In this document: positions 14,866-24,399 of the stretch, piece after piece
How positions within the stretch are numbered: position 1 is the stretch's first letter
Layout of the letters: each line of letters begins with the position of its first letter
From: Alkanophaga liquidiphilum
Lineage (GTDB): Archaea > Halobacteriota > Syntropharchaeia > Alkanophagales > B39-G2
DNA: 64,000 bases
Assembly: GCA_029259535.1 (NCBI GenBank)
Contig: JAPHEF010000004.1
Location: forward strand, 16,523 to 80,522
Reading direction: 5' to 3'
Program-made: the position numbers and the translations under genes
The notes under the pieces: model-generated
Databases searched by the model: none
What the model was told of the DNA's origin: nothing
What the model saw: only the letters and a program-made list of their open reading frames with translations

Positions 14866-17805
14866 TCAGGCAACCACGAAAATCGCAGGTCTTGTGGGCA
14901 TTGCCGCCTTGCTTTTGCCCTGCGGGTCGAGCTTTTTGCGTTCGTCGCCGCTCAGCCCCTCAAGTTCCTCAGCCTCGTAAATCTTAAACTCGCATGAGAA
15001 CTCCCTCTCAAAGAATTCTTTCTCCTCCAAAAACAACTTCTTCTCATCTATTTCAAAGAAATCCTTCTTCTCCATTCCCTTATCCTTAATCAGCTCCACT
15101 GCCTTCCTCACGAAGTCCGCAGTCTCCTTACCTCGCAGCCGCATCTCTTCCGCTCTCATCACTATGGGCATTACTTCCCTAAGCCCCTTACCCGCCTTTA
15201 CTTCGTTTAAAATCTTCGAGAACGCTCGCCTCTTCCATTCAGGTGTCACATACAAAATGATTTTCTGCGGCTTCACGTTTATGACTCTCAGAATTTCGGA
15301 AATGTCGTCGCAGACCCACTCTATAAGCTCCTCGGCAGCCTCTGCTTTTTTGTCCACGAGTGTTTCGTCGACCTCTGGGAACGGCGCAAGCGACACGTAG
15401 CCCTCACGCTCGGAAAAGCCCCAACGCTCCCAAACCTCCTCGCAGACGTGCGGGATGAAGGGCGCGAGCAGCCGCACCCAAACATGAAGCAGCTTCTTCA
15501 ATATCCACTTCGCTCCCTCCCTCTCGATAGACGTTCGCTTCCTATACCAACGTAGGTCGCCGTCAATCTCGTAGTAAGCGTGCTGTAACGCCCTCCTGCA
15601 CTGGAAGTTTTCTAACGCCTCGTTTACCTCCTTAACGTGCCTCTGAAGCTTGCTTAGCAGCCACCTGTCTATGCTTTTTAACTCTATTTCCCTCTTTGCC
15701 TCCTTTAAGCTCTTTCTGAAATCCACAGCGCACTCCATGTCAATTACCTCATTGGCGAAGCTCAGAAATCGCTCTATCTGCCTTCTCGTTGAGAATACAA
15801 GCTCGTCACGCCAGTCGAAGTCCTGCCACGGCTCCGCAGCGCCTATGAGGAACATGCGGACGGCATCTGCTCCGTATTTCTCGATGGCATCTTTCAGGAG
15901 GACAACGTTGCCTTTCGAGCTGCTCATCTTACGTCCTTGGAGCGTCGCCATCCCGAAGACCACCATGCCTCTCGGCCAGAGGTTTTCCGGGAAGATTGCG
16001 ACGTGATGGAAAAGCTGGAACGTCAGGTGGTTCCCGACGAGGTCTCTCGCCGAAAGCCGGTAGTCGTAGGGATACCAATACAAAAACTCCCTACGCATCT
16101 CGTCAAGCAACCTCAGCTCCTCATTGCTCAGCTTTTTCCTCTTCTCCTCAGGAAGCGAAGCTCCCAAAAATATGTAGTCAAACACCTCGGGCTCCAGAAT
16201 TTCAGGACGCAATTCACGTAGCTTGTATGAGATTGTGTAATACGCCATGTAGATAGTGGAATCGCTGAGCGGCTCGATAATCCATTCTTTATCCCAAGGC
16301 AAGTTCGTGCCGAGTCCGATTCTACGGGTGCACGCCCACTCTCTTAGCCACTCCACGACTTGCTTGAACTCTGCAAAAATCTCGGGCGGCACCACGTTCA
16401 TCCTCGACAAGCACGCGCGCACCTGATCTTTCCATGCTTCGTCGCTGTAGTCCAAAAACCATTGGTCCTTCAGCACCGAAATTACCACGGGAGTGTTGCA
16501 CCTACATACCACGGGACGCTCGCTGAACTCATACATCAACGCAGCCTTGCCGTCCGCAAGAAGCGTCTCCTTCACGGTTTCACGGGCGTCTTTCACCGAC
16601 ACGCCTGCTAACCCCATCGCATCAACCTTCATCCGCCCCTTGTTGAACTCTGCGGTGTAAAGCTCGGTGGTGGCGTCTTCGAGCCGTTTGTCGTTCTGGT
16701 TTTCGATGCCCATCCTCATGACGACAGTCTCTGCGGGTATTTCGCCGTAGCCCTCAATCTCGATTATCGGGATAGGCAAAACGTTCAAGTATTTGCCCTG
16801 CCTATGCAAATCTCGGAGAGCGGCAAAGTCGAACGGCGCGTGCGCAGGCACACTCATCACGACACCCGTCGCAAAATCAGGGTCAACAAAGCTTGCGGGC
16901 AAGATTTTCACGGTGCGTCCATCAACCACGTTCAACGCTTGCCTGTCCACGAAGTCCGAGCCTCCCACCCGCCCCTCCACTTCCACCTCGTAGCCTTGAT
17001 TTTTCAACTTCTCAGCGGCAGGCTCGCTCACCAACCAACGCTCAAACTCCCCAGAACCCCTCTTAACCTTAGCAATTACGTAAGAAGCCTCATCATTTAT
17101 CCAAAGGTTAGTGACGCCGAAAACGGTTTCGGGACGTAAGGTTGCAGTCGGCAAGATAAGCTCCTCACCCTCAAGGACGAATTTTAGCAACACAAACTCA
17201 TTAATGCTGGCACCCTCGCCCGCAAGGAGGTCGTGGTCGCCGACTGGATTCTTGCACGACGGGCAGTATCTTATCGGATGCTCGCCCTTAACAACATAGC
17301 CCCTCTCGCGGAGCTTCAAAAACTGCCATTCTATGAATTTTTTATAGTGCTGGTCCACGGTGGTGAAGCGCCGCCGCCAATCAATGGAGTAGCCGAGGGC
17401 GTCCATGACCTCCTTATACTCATTGCTGAAATACGAGACGATTTCATAGGGGTCAGAAAACTTCTTTAACGTCTCCTCCGGAACCTTATACAAATCTCGG
17501 TAAAGCCTTATGGCGTCAGGGTCGTTTTTTGCGATTCTTCGTGCGATGCCAATGACCGGCGCACCAGTGACGTGAAACGCCATGGGGAACAGCACGTTCC
17601 GCCCCTTCATCCGCTGGAAGCGGGCAATGACGTCAGGAACCGTGTAGGTGCGCCCGTGCCCAACATGCATCGCCCCCGACGGGTAAGGGTATGCGACATT
17701 CACGTAGAACTTTGAAGCGTCGTCACGCACGTGCGCCTCGTAAATCTTGTGGTGCTGCCAGCGGCGCTGCCATTTTTTTTCTACCTCGATGGCGTCAATG
17801 CCCAT
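14866..17805 (-). CDS. leuS: Leucyl-tRNA synthetase, archaeal type
   Basis: Class Ia synthetase of 979 residues, the usual archaeal/eukaryal length. The nucleotide-binding HIGH equivalent is HVGH (about 47-50) after YPYPSGAM. The editing domain contains LPTATLRPETVFGVTNLW, and the KMSKS loop is KMSSSKGN (about 630-637). The C-terminal anticodon-binding and tRNA-contacting domains are complete. The ATG start is followed by the expected family N-terminus (IEVEKKWQRRW). It is divergent from the PAC2 gene, sharing a 50-base promoter interval. Confidence 0.96.
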   Translation of the reverse strand: MGIDAIEVEKKWQRRWQHHKIYEAHVRDDASKFYVNVAYPYPSGAMHVGHGRTYTVPDVIARFQRMKGRNVLFPMAFHVTGAPVIGIARRIAKNDPDAIRLYRDLYKVPEETLKKFSDPYEIVSYFSNEYKEVMDALGYSIDWRRRFTTVDQHYKKFIEWQFLKLRERGYVVKGEHPIRYCPSCKNPVGDHDLLAGEGASINEFVLLKFVLEGEELILPTATLRPETVFGVTNLWINDEASYVIAKVKRGSGEFERWLVSEPAAEKLKNQGYEVEVEGRVGGSDFVDRQALNVVDGRTVKILPASFVDPDFATGVVMSVPAHAPFDFAALRDLHRQGKYLNVLPIPIIEIEGYGEIPAETVVMRMGIENQNDKRLEDATTELYTAEFNKGRMKVDAMGLAGVSVKDARETVKETLLADGKAALMYEFSERPVVCRCNTPVVISVLKDQWFLDYSDEAWKDQVRACLSRMNVVPPEIFAEFKQVVEWLREWACTRRIGLGTNLPWDKEWIIEPLSDSTIYMAYYTISYKLRELRPEILEPEVFDYIFLGASLPEEKRKKLSNEELRLLDEMRREFLYWYPYDYRLSARDLVGNHLTFQLFHHVAIFPENLWPRGMVVFGMATLQGRKMSSSKGNVVLLKDAIEKYGADAVRMFLIGAAEPWQDFDWRDELVFSTRRQIERFLSFANEVIDMECAVDFRKSLKEAKREIELKSIDRWLLSKLQRHVKEVNEALENFQCRRALQHAYYEIDGDLRWYRKRTSIEREGAKWILKKLLHVWVRLLAPFIPHVCEEVWERWGFSEREGYVSLAPFPEVDETLVDKKAEAAEELIEWVCDDISEILRVINVKPQKIILYVTPEWKRRAFSKILNEVKAGKGLREVMPIVMRAEEMRLRGKETADFVRKAVELIKDKGMEKKDFFEIDEKKLFLEEKEFFEREFSCEFKIYEAEELEGLSGDERKKLDPQGKSKAAMPTRPAIFVVA

Positions 17806-17826
17806 CTATTATGCTACGGGTTTAGA

Positions 17827-17836
17827 ATATTTAAAT
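17827..17836 (+). promoter_or_regulatory. TATA box in the leuS/PAC2 divergent interval
   Basis: ATATTTAAAT lies 21-30 bases before the ATG of the PAC2 gene, close to the spacing expected for a nearly leaderless transcript. It may also serve leuS on the opposite strand, whose start is 22 bases away on the other side. Confidence 0.45.
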
Positions 17837-17856
17837 GGGTAACAAATGTTGGAACG

Positions 17857-18654
17857 ATGGAGAAGAAAATAGACTTCTTAAAAGTGAGGATAGAGCTGGA
17901 AAAGGAATTGCCCCAATTAGAGAAGCCAGTGTTCGTGCAAGGGTTAGGCGGCTTGGGCAACGTCGGCATGCTCGCCGCCACGCACTTGATAAGGGAGTTA
18001 GATGCGATAAAACTTGCTAATGTATATTCGCCGTATTTTGTTAGAGCTACATCGCCCCTCCCTGGAATAATGTATGCGGATGGCGTCGTGGAACTTTTAA
18101 AAGACGAGATTTATTACGACCCTGAGGAGAGCCTCATGATTTTCGTCGGACCTTACCAGGGCAGCACGCTGGAATCCTACTACATGTTTGCGGAGGTCAT
18201 TCTTGACTTTTGTGCCAAGTGCGGCGTCCGCCGCGTCTTCACTCTCGGAGGCTACGGCACCGGTCGCCACGTCGCAGAGCCGAAAGTCTATGGCGTCGCC
18301 ACCGACGCCCGCCTCGTCGAGGAGATAAAAAAGCACGGCGTCCACGTGGAGCGGGGCTACCACGGTCCGATAACCGGGATGGCGGGACTCCTCCTCGGGC
18401 TCGGCAAGGAGCGTGGCTTCGAGGGCGTTTGCCTCCTCGGCGAGACGCACGGCGAATACCCCGACCCAAAGGCGGCAAAGGCGGTATTCAAGGCGCTAAC
18501 GAGTATCCTTGGCATAAAAGCCAGCACTGATGCGCTTGATAAGGAGATAAAGATTATAGAGGAGGAAATGCGAAGGATGGCAGAGCAGGAAAGAAGGGGG
18601 GAGCAAAGACCTACGTTCATGCCGTTTGATGACAGGTATGTGGGTTACGTTTAG
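17857..18654 (+). CDS. PAC2 family protein (proteasome assembly chaperone-like)
   Basis: Member of the PAC2 family, whose archaeal members include chaperones that bind the 20S proteasome alpha ring. The 265-residue product has the family opening QGLGGLGNVGMLAATHLIRELDA, FVGPYQGSTLESYYMFAEVIL and GYHGPITGMAGLLLGLGKERG. Its last residues are G-Y-V, with a penultimate Tyr that resembles, but does not strictly match, the HbYX tail used to dock on proteasomes. The ATG at 17857 was chosen over the longer open frame because homology begins there and a TATA box lies just upstream. Confidence 0.8.
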   Translation: MEKKIDFLKVRIELEKELPQLEKPVFVQGLGGLGNVGMLAATHLIRELDAIKLANVYSPYFVRATSPLPGIMYADGVVELLKDEIYYDPEESLMIFVGPYQGSTLESYYMFAEVILDFCAKCGVRRVFTLGGYGTGRHVAEPKVYGVATDARLVEEIKKHGVHVERGYHGPITGMAGLLLGLGKERGFEGVCLLGETHGEYPDPKAAKAVFKALTSILGIKASTDALDKEIKIIEEEMRRMAEQERRGEQRPTFMPFDDRYVGYV

Positions 18655-18782
18655 CTTTACACTCGCATGGGCTAAGGAGCATAGCGGCTCTACCATTGGT
18701 AGCAAAACTATGCGCTTGTGTTGCGGTCTGCTACCGAGGTGAAAAAGAAAAGAAAGTAGCTTTAATGGAAAAATAAAGGGAA

Positions 18783-19598
18783 ATGAGAGTGGGCATTATT
18801 GGCTGTGGCGCCATAGGAACGGAGATAAGCAGAGCTGTGGATGAAGACAGGCGTATGGAGCTTGTCTTCTTGGTGGACAGGCATCCCGAGCGGGTGGAAA
18901 AGCTCTGCAGCATGCTCAGGAAGAAGCCAAAGTTCATTAAGTTTAGTGGTGAGGGATTTGAAGAGCTTTTACCGCACATAGATTTGCTCGTGGAGTGTGC
19001 GTCACAGTCTGCGGTCTGTGAGTTCGTGCTTCCAGCGCTAAGGGCGGGGAAAGATGTCCTGATTTTAAGCGTCGGCGCCTTAGTGGACGCAGAGCTGCTT
19101 GAGGAGGTGGAGCGGCACGCTAAGGAGAAAAATTGCCGTGTTTACATTCCCTCGGGGGCGGTCGTTGGGATAGACGGCTTGAAGTCGGGGGGTATCGGTA
19201 AGATTCATTCTGTCCGCCTACGCACGAGGAAGCCGCCGTGCGGCTTCGAGGGCAACAAGCACGTGAATTTTGAGGAGCTGAACGAGGCGAGCGAGCCGAA
19301 AGTCCTGTTCCGAGGAAGCGCAAAAGAAGCGGTGCGGCTGTTCCCCGAAAACGTGAACGTTGCAGCTTCCTTAAGCCTTGCGGGCATCGGCGTCGAGAAG
19401 ACTGAGGTAGAAGTCGTCGCCGATCCCACGATTGACAAGAACATCCACGAGGTCGAAGTCCGTGGCGAATTCGGGAGGTTCGTGACGCTTGTCGAAAACG
19501 TGCCGTCGCCGTCGAACCCCAAGACCAGCTATCTTGCGGCGCTCTCCGCCATCGCAACCCTCAAAGGCATCGTCTCAAACGTAAGGGTCGGAACATAG
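18783..19598 (+). CDS. nadX: L-aspartate dehydrogenase
   Basis: NAD(P)-dependent enzyme that oxidises L-aspartate to iminoaspartate, the first step of NAD synthesis where aspartate oxidase is absent. The Rossmann motif GCGAIGTEI is at residues 7-15, the family block PSGAVVGIDGLKSGG follows, and the catalytic histidine lies in DKNIHEVEV. The length (271) is typical. The next gene starts 6 bases after the stop, and the three genes nadX, phosphoesterase and trm1 form a tight run. NAD kinase is also in the window (57076), but quinolinate synthase and nadC are not. Confidence 0.88.
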   Translation: MRVGIIGCGAIGTEISRAVDEDRRMELVFLVDRHPERVEKLCSMLRKKPKFIKFSGEGFEELLPHIDLLVECASQSAVCEFVLPALRAGKDVLILSVGALVDAELLEEVERHAKEKNCRVYIPSGAVVGIDGLKSGGIGKIHSVRLRTRKPPCGFEGNKHVNFEELNEASEPKVLFRGSAKEAVRLFPENVNVAASLSLAGIGVEKTEVEVVADPTIDKNIHEVEVRGEFGRFVTLVENVPSPSNPKTSYLAALSAIATLKGIVSNVRVGT

Positions 19599-19604
19599 CT
19601 TGTA

Positions 19605-20393
19605 ATGCAGGCTGAGATAGGAGAGGAAATAGAAATAATCGGCGGCTACCCCGCTTTATACTTGCGGGATAGCGACGCCGTCTGCATTGCGGACCTCCAT
19701 TTAGGCTACGAGGAGGCTTTAGCTGAAAGCAGCGGCATTACGATGCCGAGTCGGCAACTCGAAGAGGTGAAAAGGCGGCTGCTCGCAGTTGCCGCCACAG
19801 TGCTGGAATGCAAGGCAGGAGCCTGCAGCGGGGGAGAGAAAATCTCGAAGCTGATAATAAATGGCGACCTGAAGCATGTTTTTTCAAGGGCGAGCTTTCA
19901 GGAGTGGCGGGAGGTCCCGATGTTCATGGAGTTTGCGTCCAGCCTTTTCGAGGAGATAATCTTGGTGCGGGGGAACCACGACACGAAGCTCTCGCCGTTG
20001 CGCCGCCACGCCGTAAAGGTCGTAAGTTCGCACACCGAGGGCGACACTCTTCTCTCGCACGGACACCTCACATTAAATGCTGAAAACTTCGAAAACGTGA
20101 TAATCGCACACGAGCATCCTGTGCTCGTTCTGGGTGACCGCGTCGGCGCTAGAGTGAAACTCCCGTGTTTTCTACGAGGTGCCCTCGACAACGCAAACCT
20201 GATAGTGATGCCGGCGTTCTCCCCGCTCGCCGGCGGCACGCCCGTGAACCTTGCGAGTGCTGAAGAGCTTTTATCGCCGATATTAAAGGAGATAGGTCTG
20301 GAGGAGATGGAGGTCTTCGCCGTGGATGAGGAGGCTGGAGTCCTGAGTTTCCCAAGGCTCAAGGAGTGGCGGGCAGTGTCCCTGCGGCTTTAG
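19605..20393 (+). CDS. Archaeal calcineurin-like metallophosphoesterase (SbcD-related family)
   Basis: Two-metal phosphoesterase of an archaeal family distantly related to SbcD/Mre11. All metal-binding blocks are present in order: DLHLGYE, NGDLKH, RGNHD, SHGH and AHEHP. The protein is 262 residues, without the capping and DNA-binding regions of Mre11, so it should not be taken as the partner of the rad50 gene at 47307. It sits between nadX (6-base gap) and trm1 (6-base gap). The substrate is unknown. Confidence 0.78.
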   Translation: MQAEIGEEIEIIGGYPALYLRDSDAVCIADLHLGYEEALAESSGITMPSRQLEEVKRRLLAVAATVLECKAGACSGGEKISKLIINGDLKHVFSRASFQEWREVPMFMEFASSLFEEIILVRGNHDTKLSPLRRHAVKVVSSHTEGDTLLSHGHLTLNAENFENVIIAHEHPVLVLGDRVGARVKLPCFLRGALDNANLIVMPAFSPLAGGTPVNLASAEELLSPILKEIGLEEMEVFAVDEEAGVLSFPRLKEWRAVSLRL

Positions 20394-20399
20394 CCTAAA

Positions 20400-21551
20400 A
20401 TGCGGGCGGAATTCTTGCTTAAGCAGGAAGGAACCACGAAGCTAAAGGTTCCGGCGGAAATAAAGCGTTCAGCATTCTATAATCCGAAGATGGAGCTTTG
20501 TCGGGATGTGGATATTGCCTGCCTTGCCGCATTCTCACGCATCGCTCCCAAAAAAGAGCGCAGATATGCAGACGCGCTTGCGGGGACGGGTGTGCGAGGT
20601 GTTCGTGCTGCGAACGAGCTTGGCATCGCCGCCGAGATAAATGACCTTAGCGCTGAAGCTTACATGCTCATAAATGAAAACATCAAGCTTAACAATGTGG
20701 AGAAGCTTGCGAGGGCACACAACAAGGACGCTAACGTCTTCCTTTCCGAGCGCCGCTACGAAATCGTGGACCTGGACCCCTTCGGCTCGCCGGTCCCATT
20801 TCTTGACTCAGCGTGCCGCAGCGTCACCGAGCTCTTGCTCGTCACCGCTACGGACACTGCGCCGCTCTGCGGCGCTCACCCCGCAGGCACGAGGAAATAC
20901 GAAGCGAGACCGCTGAAGACCGAATACCACCGGGAGATGGGCGTCCGCATCCTGCTCGGCACCGTAATTCGAAGGCTGGCGGCGCACGAGAAAGCGGCGA
21001 CGCCGCTCCTTGTATATGCAAAAAAGCACTTCATCCGCCTCGTGCTGAGAGTTGAGCGGGGCGCACGGCAGGCTGATGCATCATTAAAACAGCTCGGCTT
21101 CGTCGCCCACTGCTTTGGCTGCGGCAACCACCTCCTTTTCAATTGCAAGGACTTCTTAGAGTTTAGAGGGGCGGGGCGCTGCTCTCATTGCGGCAGCAGG
21201 ATGAAGGTCGCAGGTCCGCTCTATTTAGGCTCAATAAAGAACAAAACGTTCTGCGAGGAAGCTCTACACGCAGCAAATAGGTTTGAACTCGGTATGAAAA
21301 AGCAGGTCGAAAAAATCCTTAAGACGAGTAGGGACGAGCTTGACATCCCTTTCTACTACGAGCATCATGCGTTATGCAAACGGCTTAAAATCACTCCTCT
21401 GCCTTTAGTGTCCGTTTTAGAAGCTTTAAGGGCTGCCGGCTTCTCAGCATCGAAAACAGTATTTTCTGACACCGGCTTCAAGACGGACGCGAACATCAAG
21501 GAAATACATGAAGTTCTGACCTGTTCAGAGCATATGCCCCCTCATTTTTGA
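20400..21551 (+). CDS. trm1: tRNA (guanine26-N2)-dimethyltransferase
   Basis: SAM-dependent enzyme that methylates N2 of G26 (and in some archaea G10) in tRNA. The N-terminal half contains the substrate entry block AFYNPKMELCRDVD, the SAM site DALAGTGVRGVRAANE and the catalytic motif DLDPFGSPVPFLD. The C-terminal domain has a zinc-binding pair CFGCGNH/CSHCG. The length (383) is normal for archaea. It is the last gene in the nadX run and converges on the mfnF-like gene. Confidence 0.92.
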   Translation: MRAEFLLKQEGTTKLKVPAEIKRSAFYNPKMELCRDVDIACLAAFSRIAPKKERRYADALAGTGVRGVRAANELGIAAEINDLSAEAYMLINENIKLNNVEKLARAHNKDANVFLSERRYEIVDLDPFGSPVPFLDSACRSVTELLLVTATDTAPLCGAHPAGTRKYEARPLKTEYHREMGVRILLGTVIRRLAAHEKAATPLLVYAKKHFIRLVLRVERGARQADASLKQLGFVAHCFGCGNHLLFNCKDFLEFRGAGRCSHCGSRMKVAGPLYLGSIKNKTFCEEALHAANRFELGMKKQVEKILKTSRDELDIPFYYEHHALCKRLKITPLPLVSVLEALRAAGFSASKTVFSDTGFKTDANIKEIHEVLTCSEHMPPHF

Positions 21552-21578
21552 CAAAAGCTAACTTTCGAGCTAAGGACT

Positions 21579-22574
21579 TCAGAGTTCCAGCAGTCTCGCC
21601 GTCGCGTATGCCGGGAACACTTTTGATATTTCTTTGCCAAAAACCTCCGAGATCGAGGTGCGTTTTAGGTTGAGGCGACGAGCCGCCTCCGCAACGAGGA
21701 ACTCGCCGACGCCAGCGGAGACGACCGTGCGCAGTTGAAAACGCCTGCTCAGCCACCTCATACTCTCCATCAGCTCGTTTAGCTGCGCCTCCCTCGCTTG
21801 CCTTGCGACCTCCAAAATTTCCCCCTTACTTAATTCCTCAAGGTCGCAGCAGAGCAACCTTGCAAGCCGCCGTAGTGCGGCGGTCTCGCTCTTAGCGTCA
21901 GCGTTGTCGGTGTATGCGTAGCCGTCAGGGCATTCGCAGGTGTAGTCCGCATGCCGCAAATCGCCTAAAAGGAGATAAACGTCGGCGGCAACTGCAAAAA
22001 GCTCCGCTGAGATTTTATAGCGGCGCCGCTGTAGCCACACCTCCCGCAGAATCGTGGCAACGCTTGTCCTGAGGACGCCGCTATAAATAAGCTCACCGGT
22101 CCGCAAGCGTTCCAAGTCGGACTTCCAGCTCATGCCCTCTTTAACGGGAAGGATGTCGGTGGTCGTGCTGCCGACGTCCACGAAGAGCGTTTCTCCGAAA
22201 GTGCGGCGGACGAGCGTGGCAGACGCCAGCCAATTCGTCGAAGCGAAGGAAGGCTCGTCGCCCTCATCTATTTCTCTAAAGTTGCCGCTTTTATCGAAGA
22301 ACAGCGCTTCGGGGAACGCCGAGCGGACAACGCTCTCGATATAGCGGACGCCCTCCCGCTTAGTCCTGAAGCAATCGCAGAGCTCGCCAGTCATCACTAC
22401 GCCTACCATCTCTACCTCGCCGAACCGCTCCTCCACCTCCGCCCGCAACTCCAACAACGTCCGCCGCAGCTCCTCCTTCTTTCTCCAAAGCGGCAAATAC
22501 ACTGACTCCACGAACTCCCCGCCAGAGGAGGCTACCTTCGTGTTCGCACCGCCCACGTCTATGCCGAGAATCAT
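21579..22574 (-). CDS. mfnF: H4MPT-linked C1 pathway protein, probable methanofuran-biosynthesis enzyme MfnF
   Basis: Hydantoinase/ASKHA-fold protein of the family first defined as an H4MPT-linked C1-transfer pathway protein and later tied to MfnF, which condenses the furan and tyramine parts of methanofuran. The ATP-binding phosphate-1 motif is GIDVGGANTKVA at the N-terminus and phosphate-2 is FVDVGSTTTDILP; a late VSAGVGEFLVAEAA matches the adenosine motif. The length (331) is typical. It stands alone, convergent with trm1, and supports a methanofuran/H4MPT-using organism. Confidence 0.82.
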   Translation of the reverse strand: MILGIDVGGANTKVASSGGEFVESVYLPLWRKKEELRRTLLELRAEVEERFGEVEMVGVVMTGELCDCFRTKREGVRYIESVVRSAFPEALFFDKSGNFREIDEGDEPSFASTNWLASATLVRRTFGETLFVDVGSTTTDILPVKEGMSWKSDLERLRTGELIYSGVLRTSVATILREVWLQRRRYKISAELFAVAADVYLLLGDLRHADYTCECPDGYAYTDNADAKSETAALRRLARLLCCDLEELSKGEILEVARQAREAQLNELMESMRWLSRRFQLRTVVSAGVGEFLVAEAARRLNLKRTSISEVFGKEISKVFPAYATARLLEL

Positions 22575-22643
22575 ATTTTCAGATTGACCGCTTAGAATTA
22601 ACTGGTATTATATCTCCCACTGCCAGTCACCCCATCCCGTCGC

Positions 22644-23243
22644 CTAAAGTCTCTTCTGGTAGATTCGAGAGGCAACGCCAAGAACGGCAGCGAGCACCGC
22701 CGCCACGAATGCGAGCGTGAGCGTCATGCGGACGGGGGCGGAGAAGCGGGCGTTCGCCAACTCGATGACGACGCTGCCCTCGCCATAAAAGTAAGGCAAG
22801 GCGCTTCGTAGCTGGAGCGGGGCGCCGCCTATTAAGGCGCCGAAAGCCTCGGAGGAATAATTTAGGAGCACGGTAAGGAAGAGCAACGCCGCAACGAACG
22901 CCATAACGAGCCAGAGGAGCTTTCTTGCGCTGAAGAGGACAAGCGTTTCCGCAGCCGTCGCTCGCCGTTCTGAGGCGGTGAGGATCGAGCCTACGAGGAG
23001 AAGCATGCCCAAGTAAACGACGACGAGCTTGAGCGCAAGGCAAATCCACCAGAACAGTGGCGAGTGCACCACCTCACTGCCAAAGAACCACACCTCCACC
23101 TCAAACGGTGACACCGCCATGATTACGGCTCTGTCGCCAAGCGTGAGCCGCCACCACGCACCCATGAGCGGCAAAGCCAGCGTGAACAAACCCGCAACTA
23201 CTCCCAGCCAGTTTATTCTACGCCACACCTTCTCCTCAGACAT
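22644..23243 (-). CDS. Hypothetical membrane protein, four to five spans
   Basis: The 199-residue product has hydrophobic segments at about residues 12-32, 63-85, 105-130 and 170-190 and a short charged N-terminus. I do not recognise the family. It follows the LEA14-like gene on the same strand, and the miniature element (copy B) lies in the gap. The two may have formed one operon before the element inserted. Confidence 0.6.
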   Translation of the reverse strand: MSEEKVWRRINWLGVVAGLFTLALPLMGAWWRLTLGDRAVIMAVSPFEVEVWFFGSEVVHSPLFWWICLALKLVVVYLGMLLLVGSILTASERRATAAETLVLFSARKLLWLVMAFVAALLFLTVLLNYSSEAFGALIGGAPLQLRSALPYFYGEGSVVIELANARFSAPVRMTLTLAFVAAVLAAVLGVASRIYQKRL

Positions 23244-23280
23244 TAAAATCCCCTAATTCATAGCTCTTGGTGGCAGGAGA

Positions 23281-23526
23281 CCACCCGACGGGTGGAGGAA
23301 TGCCGCCTTTCTCACCCCCGTTAGCTTTTAAAGTCGGGCTCCAATATTACTTTAAGCGGAAGCCCTAAGGCACCCTTTGGGAAACCGCTGTGGGGCGATG
23401 ATGCTTGAAACTGTGTGGATAGGAGCGGGCTCCCGTCCACAGGGCTGCTGTCAACCAGCCTGATGTAGGGGTTGTCCTGCATGGCAATCACCTACAAGCC
23501 TCCCGTTTCAACGGGTGGTAGTTGAC
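23281..23526 (+). mobile_element. Miniature IS200/IS605-type element, copy B
   Basis: The better-preserved copy of the ~240-bp element also at 3558-3795 (opposite strand). The left end carries a perfect hairpin at 23281-23295 (CCACCC stem). The right end carries CCCGTT/AACGGG at 23502-23515 followed by TGGTAGTTGAC, a typical IS200/IS605 right end. The interior (about 23355-23455) folds into further stems and resembles the 3' non-coding portion of tnpB elements that yields omega RNA. No transposase is encoded. The right end overlaps the last codons of the LEA14-like gene, so the insertion supplied that gene's final residues and its stop. Confidence 0.65.
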
Positions 23527-23993
23527 TCCCACACTTCCAGAATTATCCCACTAACGTTTATCCTCATGGATGCGCTGCGAAGCGTCAACTGCTCTGAGGA
23601 TTTGGCGTTTTCAAGAGCTTCTGCTGGTAGCTTCCCTTCCAGCCGCAAATTAGCCGAGCCTTTTGCTGGAACTTCAACGGCATTCGGCAGACTCACAACG
23701 CTCGTGCTTTCTCCTACGGCAACTTCCACCGAAAGCTCTTCTACCTGCACGGGCACGCTCAGCAGCGAATTCAACTTCAGCTCAAGAACGAATGTCCCAT
23801 CTTCAGAGAGTTCGAAGCTCGCAACTTCCAAAAATTTCGCTTCGGCGTCGAGCTTGAAAGGCATGAGCCGCTTTACAGTCTTTGTCAGGTCTTCGGGAAA
23901 AAGAGCTGCCCGCCAACCATGCGTTGCGAACGCCGCCACAATGCACATGATTAATATGACCGTTGGAGCGGTAGAGAGGACGGCTTTTAGCAT
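23508..23993 (-). CDS. LEA14-like secreted or membrane-anchored protein
   Basis: A membrane segment (about residues 3-22, APTVILIMCIVAAFATHG) is followed by a beta-rich domain with the alternating pattern of LEA14/water-stress domains (SVPVQVEELSVEVAVGES, VPAKGSANLRLEGKLPAEAL). It would be exposed outside the cell. The ATG at 23993 is used because residues upstream of it are not plausible. The last six residues (ESTTTR) and the stop come from the right end of miniature element B, so the native C-terminus may have been trimmed. Confidence 0.6.
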   Translation of the reverse strand: MLKAVLSTAPTVILIMCIVAAFATHGWRAALFPEDLTKTVKRLMPFKLDAEAKFLEVASFELSEDGTFVLELKLNSLLSVPVQVEELSVEVAVGESTSVVSLPNAVEVPAKGSANLRLEGKLPAEALENAKSSEQLTLRSASMRINVSGIILEVWESTTTR

Positions 23994-24146
23994 CACACCA
24001 ACATGATTCTCTAACTTTATAAATCGTTTGCGAGCTGCCCCTCGACAGCATAATCTCCATACGCGCCGCATCCAAGCGATGGGCAACAACCACAAACCGA
24101 AAAGCTTAATTACTTATTAACATTAAACTCAACAAGGAGCTTAAGG

Positions 24147-24395
24147 ATGCACGGAGCCGTCGGGAGCGGGGACGTGAAGAAGCGAATCATGAAATTGCTG
24201 GCGAACGAGGCGCAGCCGATGACAATTTCGGAGATTGCAAAGAAAGTGGGCGTGAGCTGGGCGACTGCGAAAACGCACGTGCTTGAGCTGTCGCAAGCGA
24301 ATTTGTTGAAGGTGAAGAAGTTCGGGCGCAACTGGATAGTGTGGAAAGAGTTTGAGAAGCGGGAGCGGAGGACGTGCTCCGTGTTTAAGAGGTGA
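24147..24395 (+). CDS. Small winged helix-turn-helix DNA-binding protein
   Basis: The 82-residue product is almost entirely one winged helix (DVKKRIMKLLANEAQPMTISEIAKKVGVSWATAKTHVLELSQANLL), like ArsR/MarR-related regulators without a sensor domain. The start at ATG 24147 follows AAGGAG-like sequence. It ends 4 bases before the FrhB-like gene, so it is probably co-transcribed and may regulate it. Confidence 0.75.
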   Translation: MHGAVGSGDVKKRIMKLLANEAQPMTISEIAKKVGVSWATAKTHVLELSQANLLKVKKFGRNWIVWKEFEKRERRTCSVFKR

Positions 24396-24399
24396 GAAA

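Noticed and set aside
19605..20393. Phosphoesterase as Mre11
   Set aside because: It has the metal motifs but is only 262 residues and lacks Mre11 capping and Rad50-binding regions; it matches the shorter SbcD-related archaeal family.
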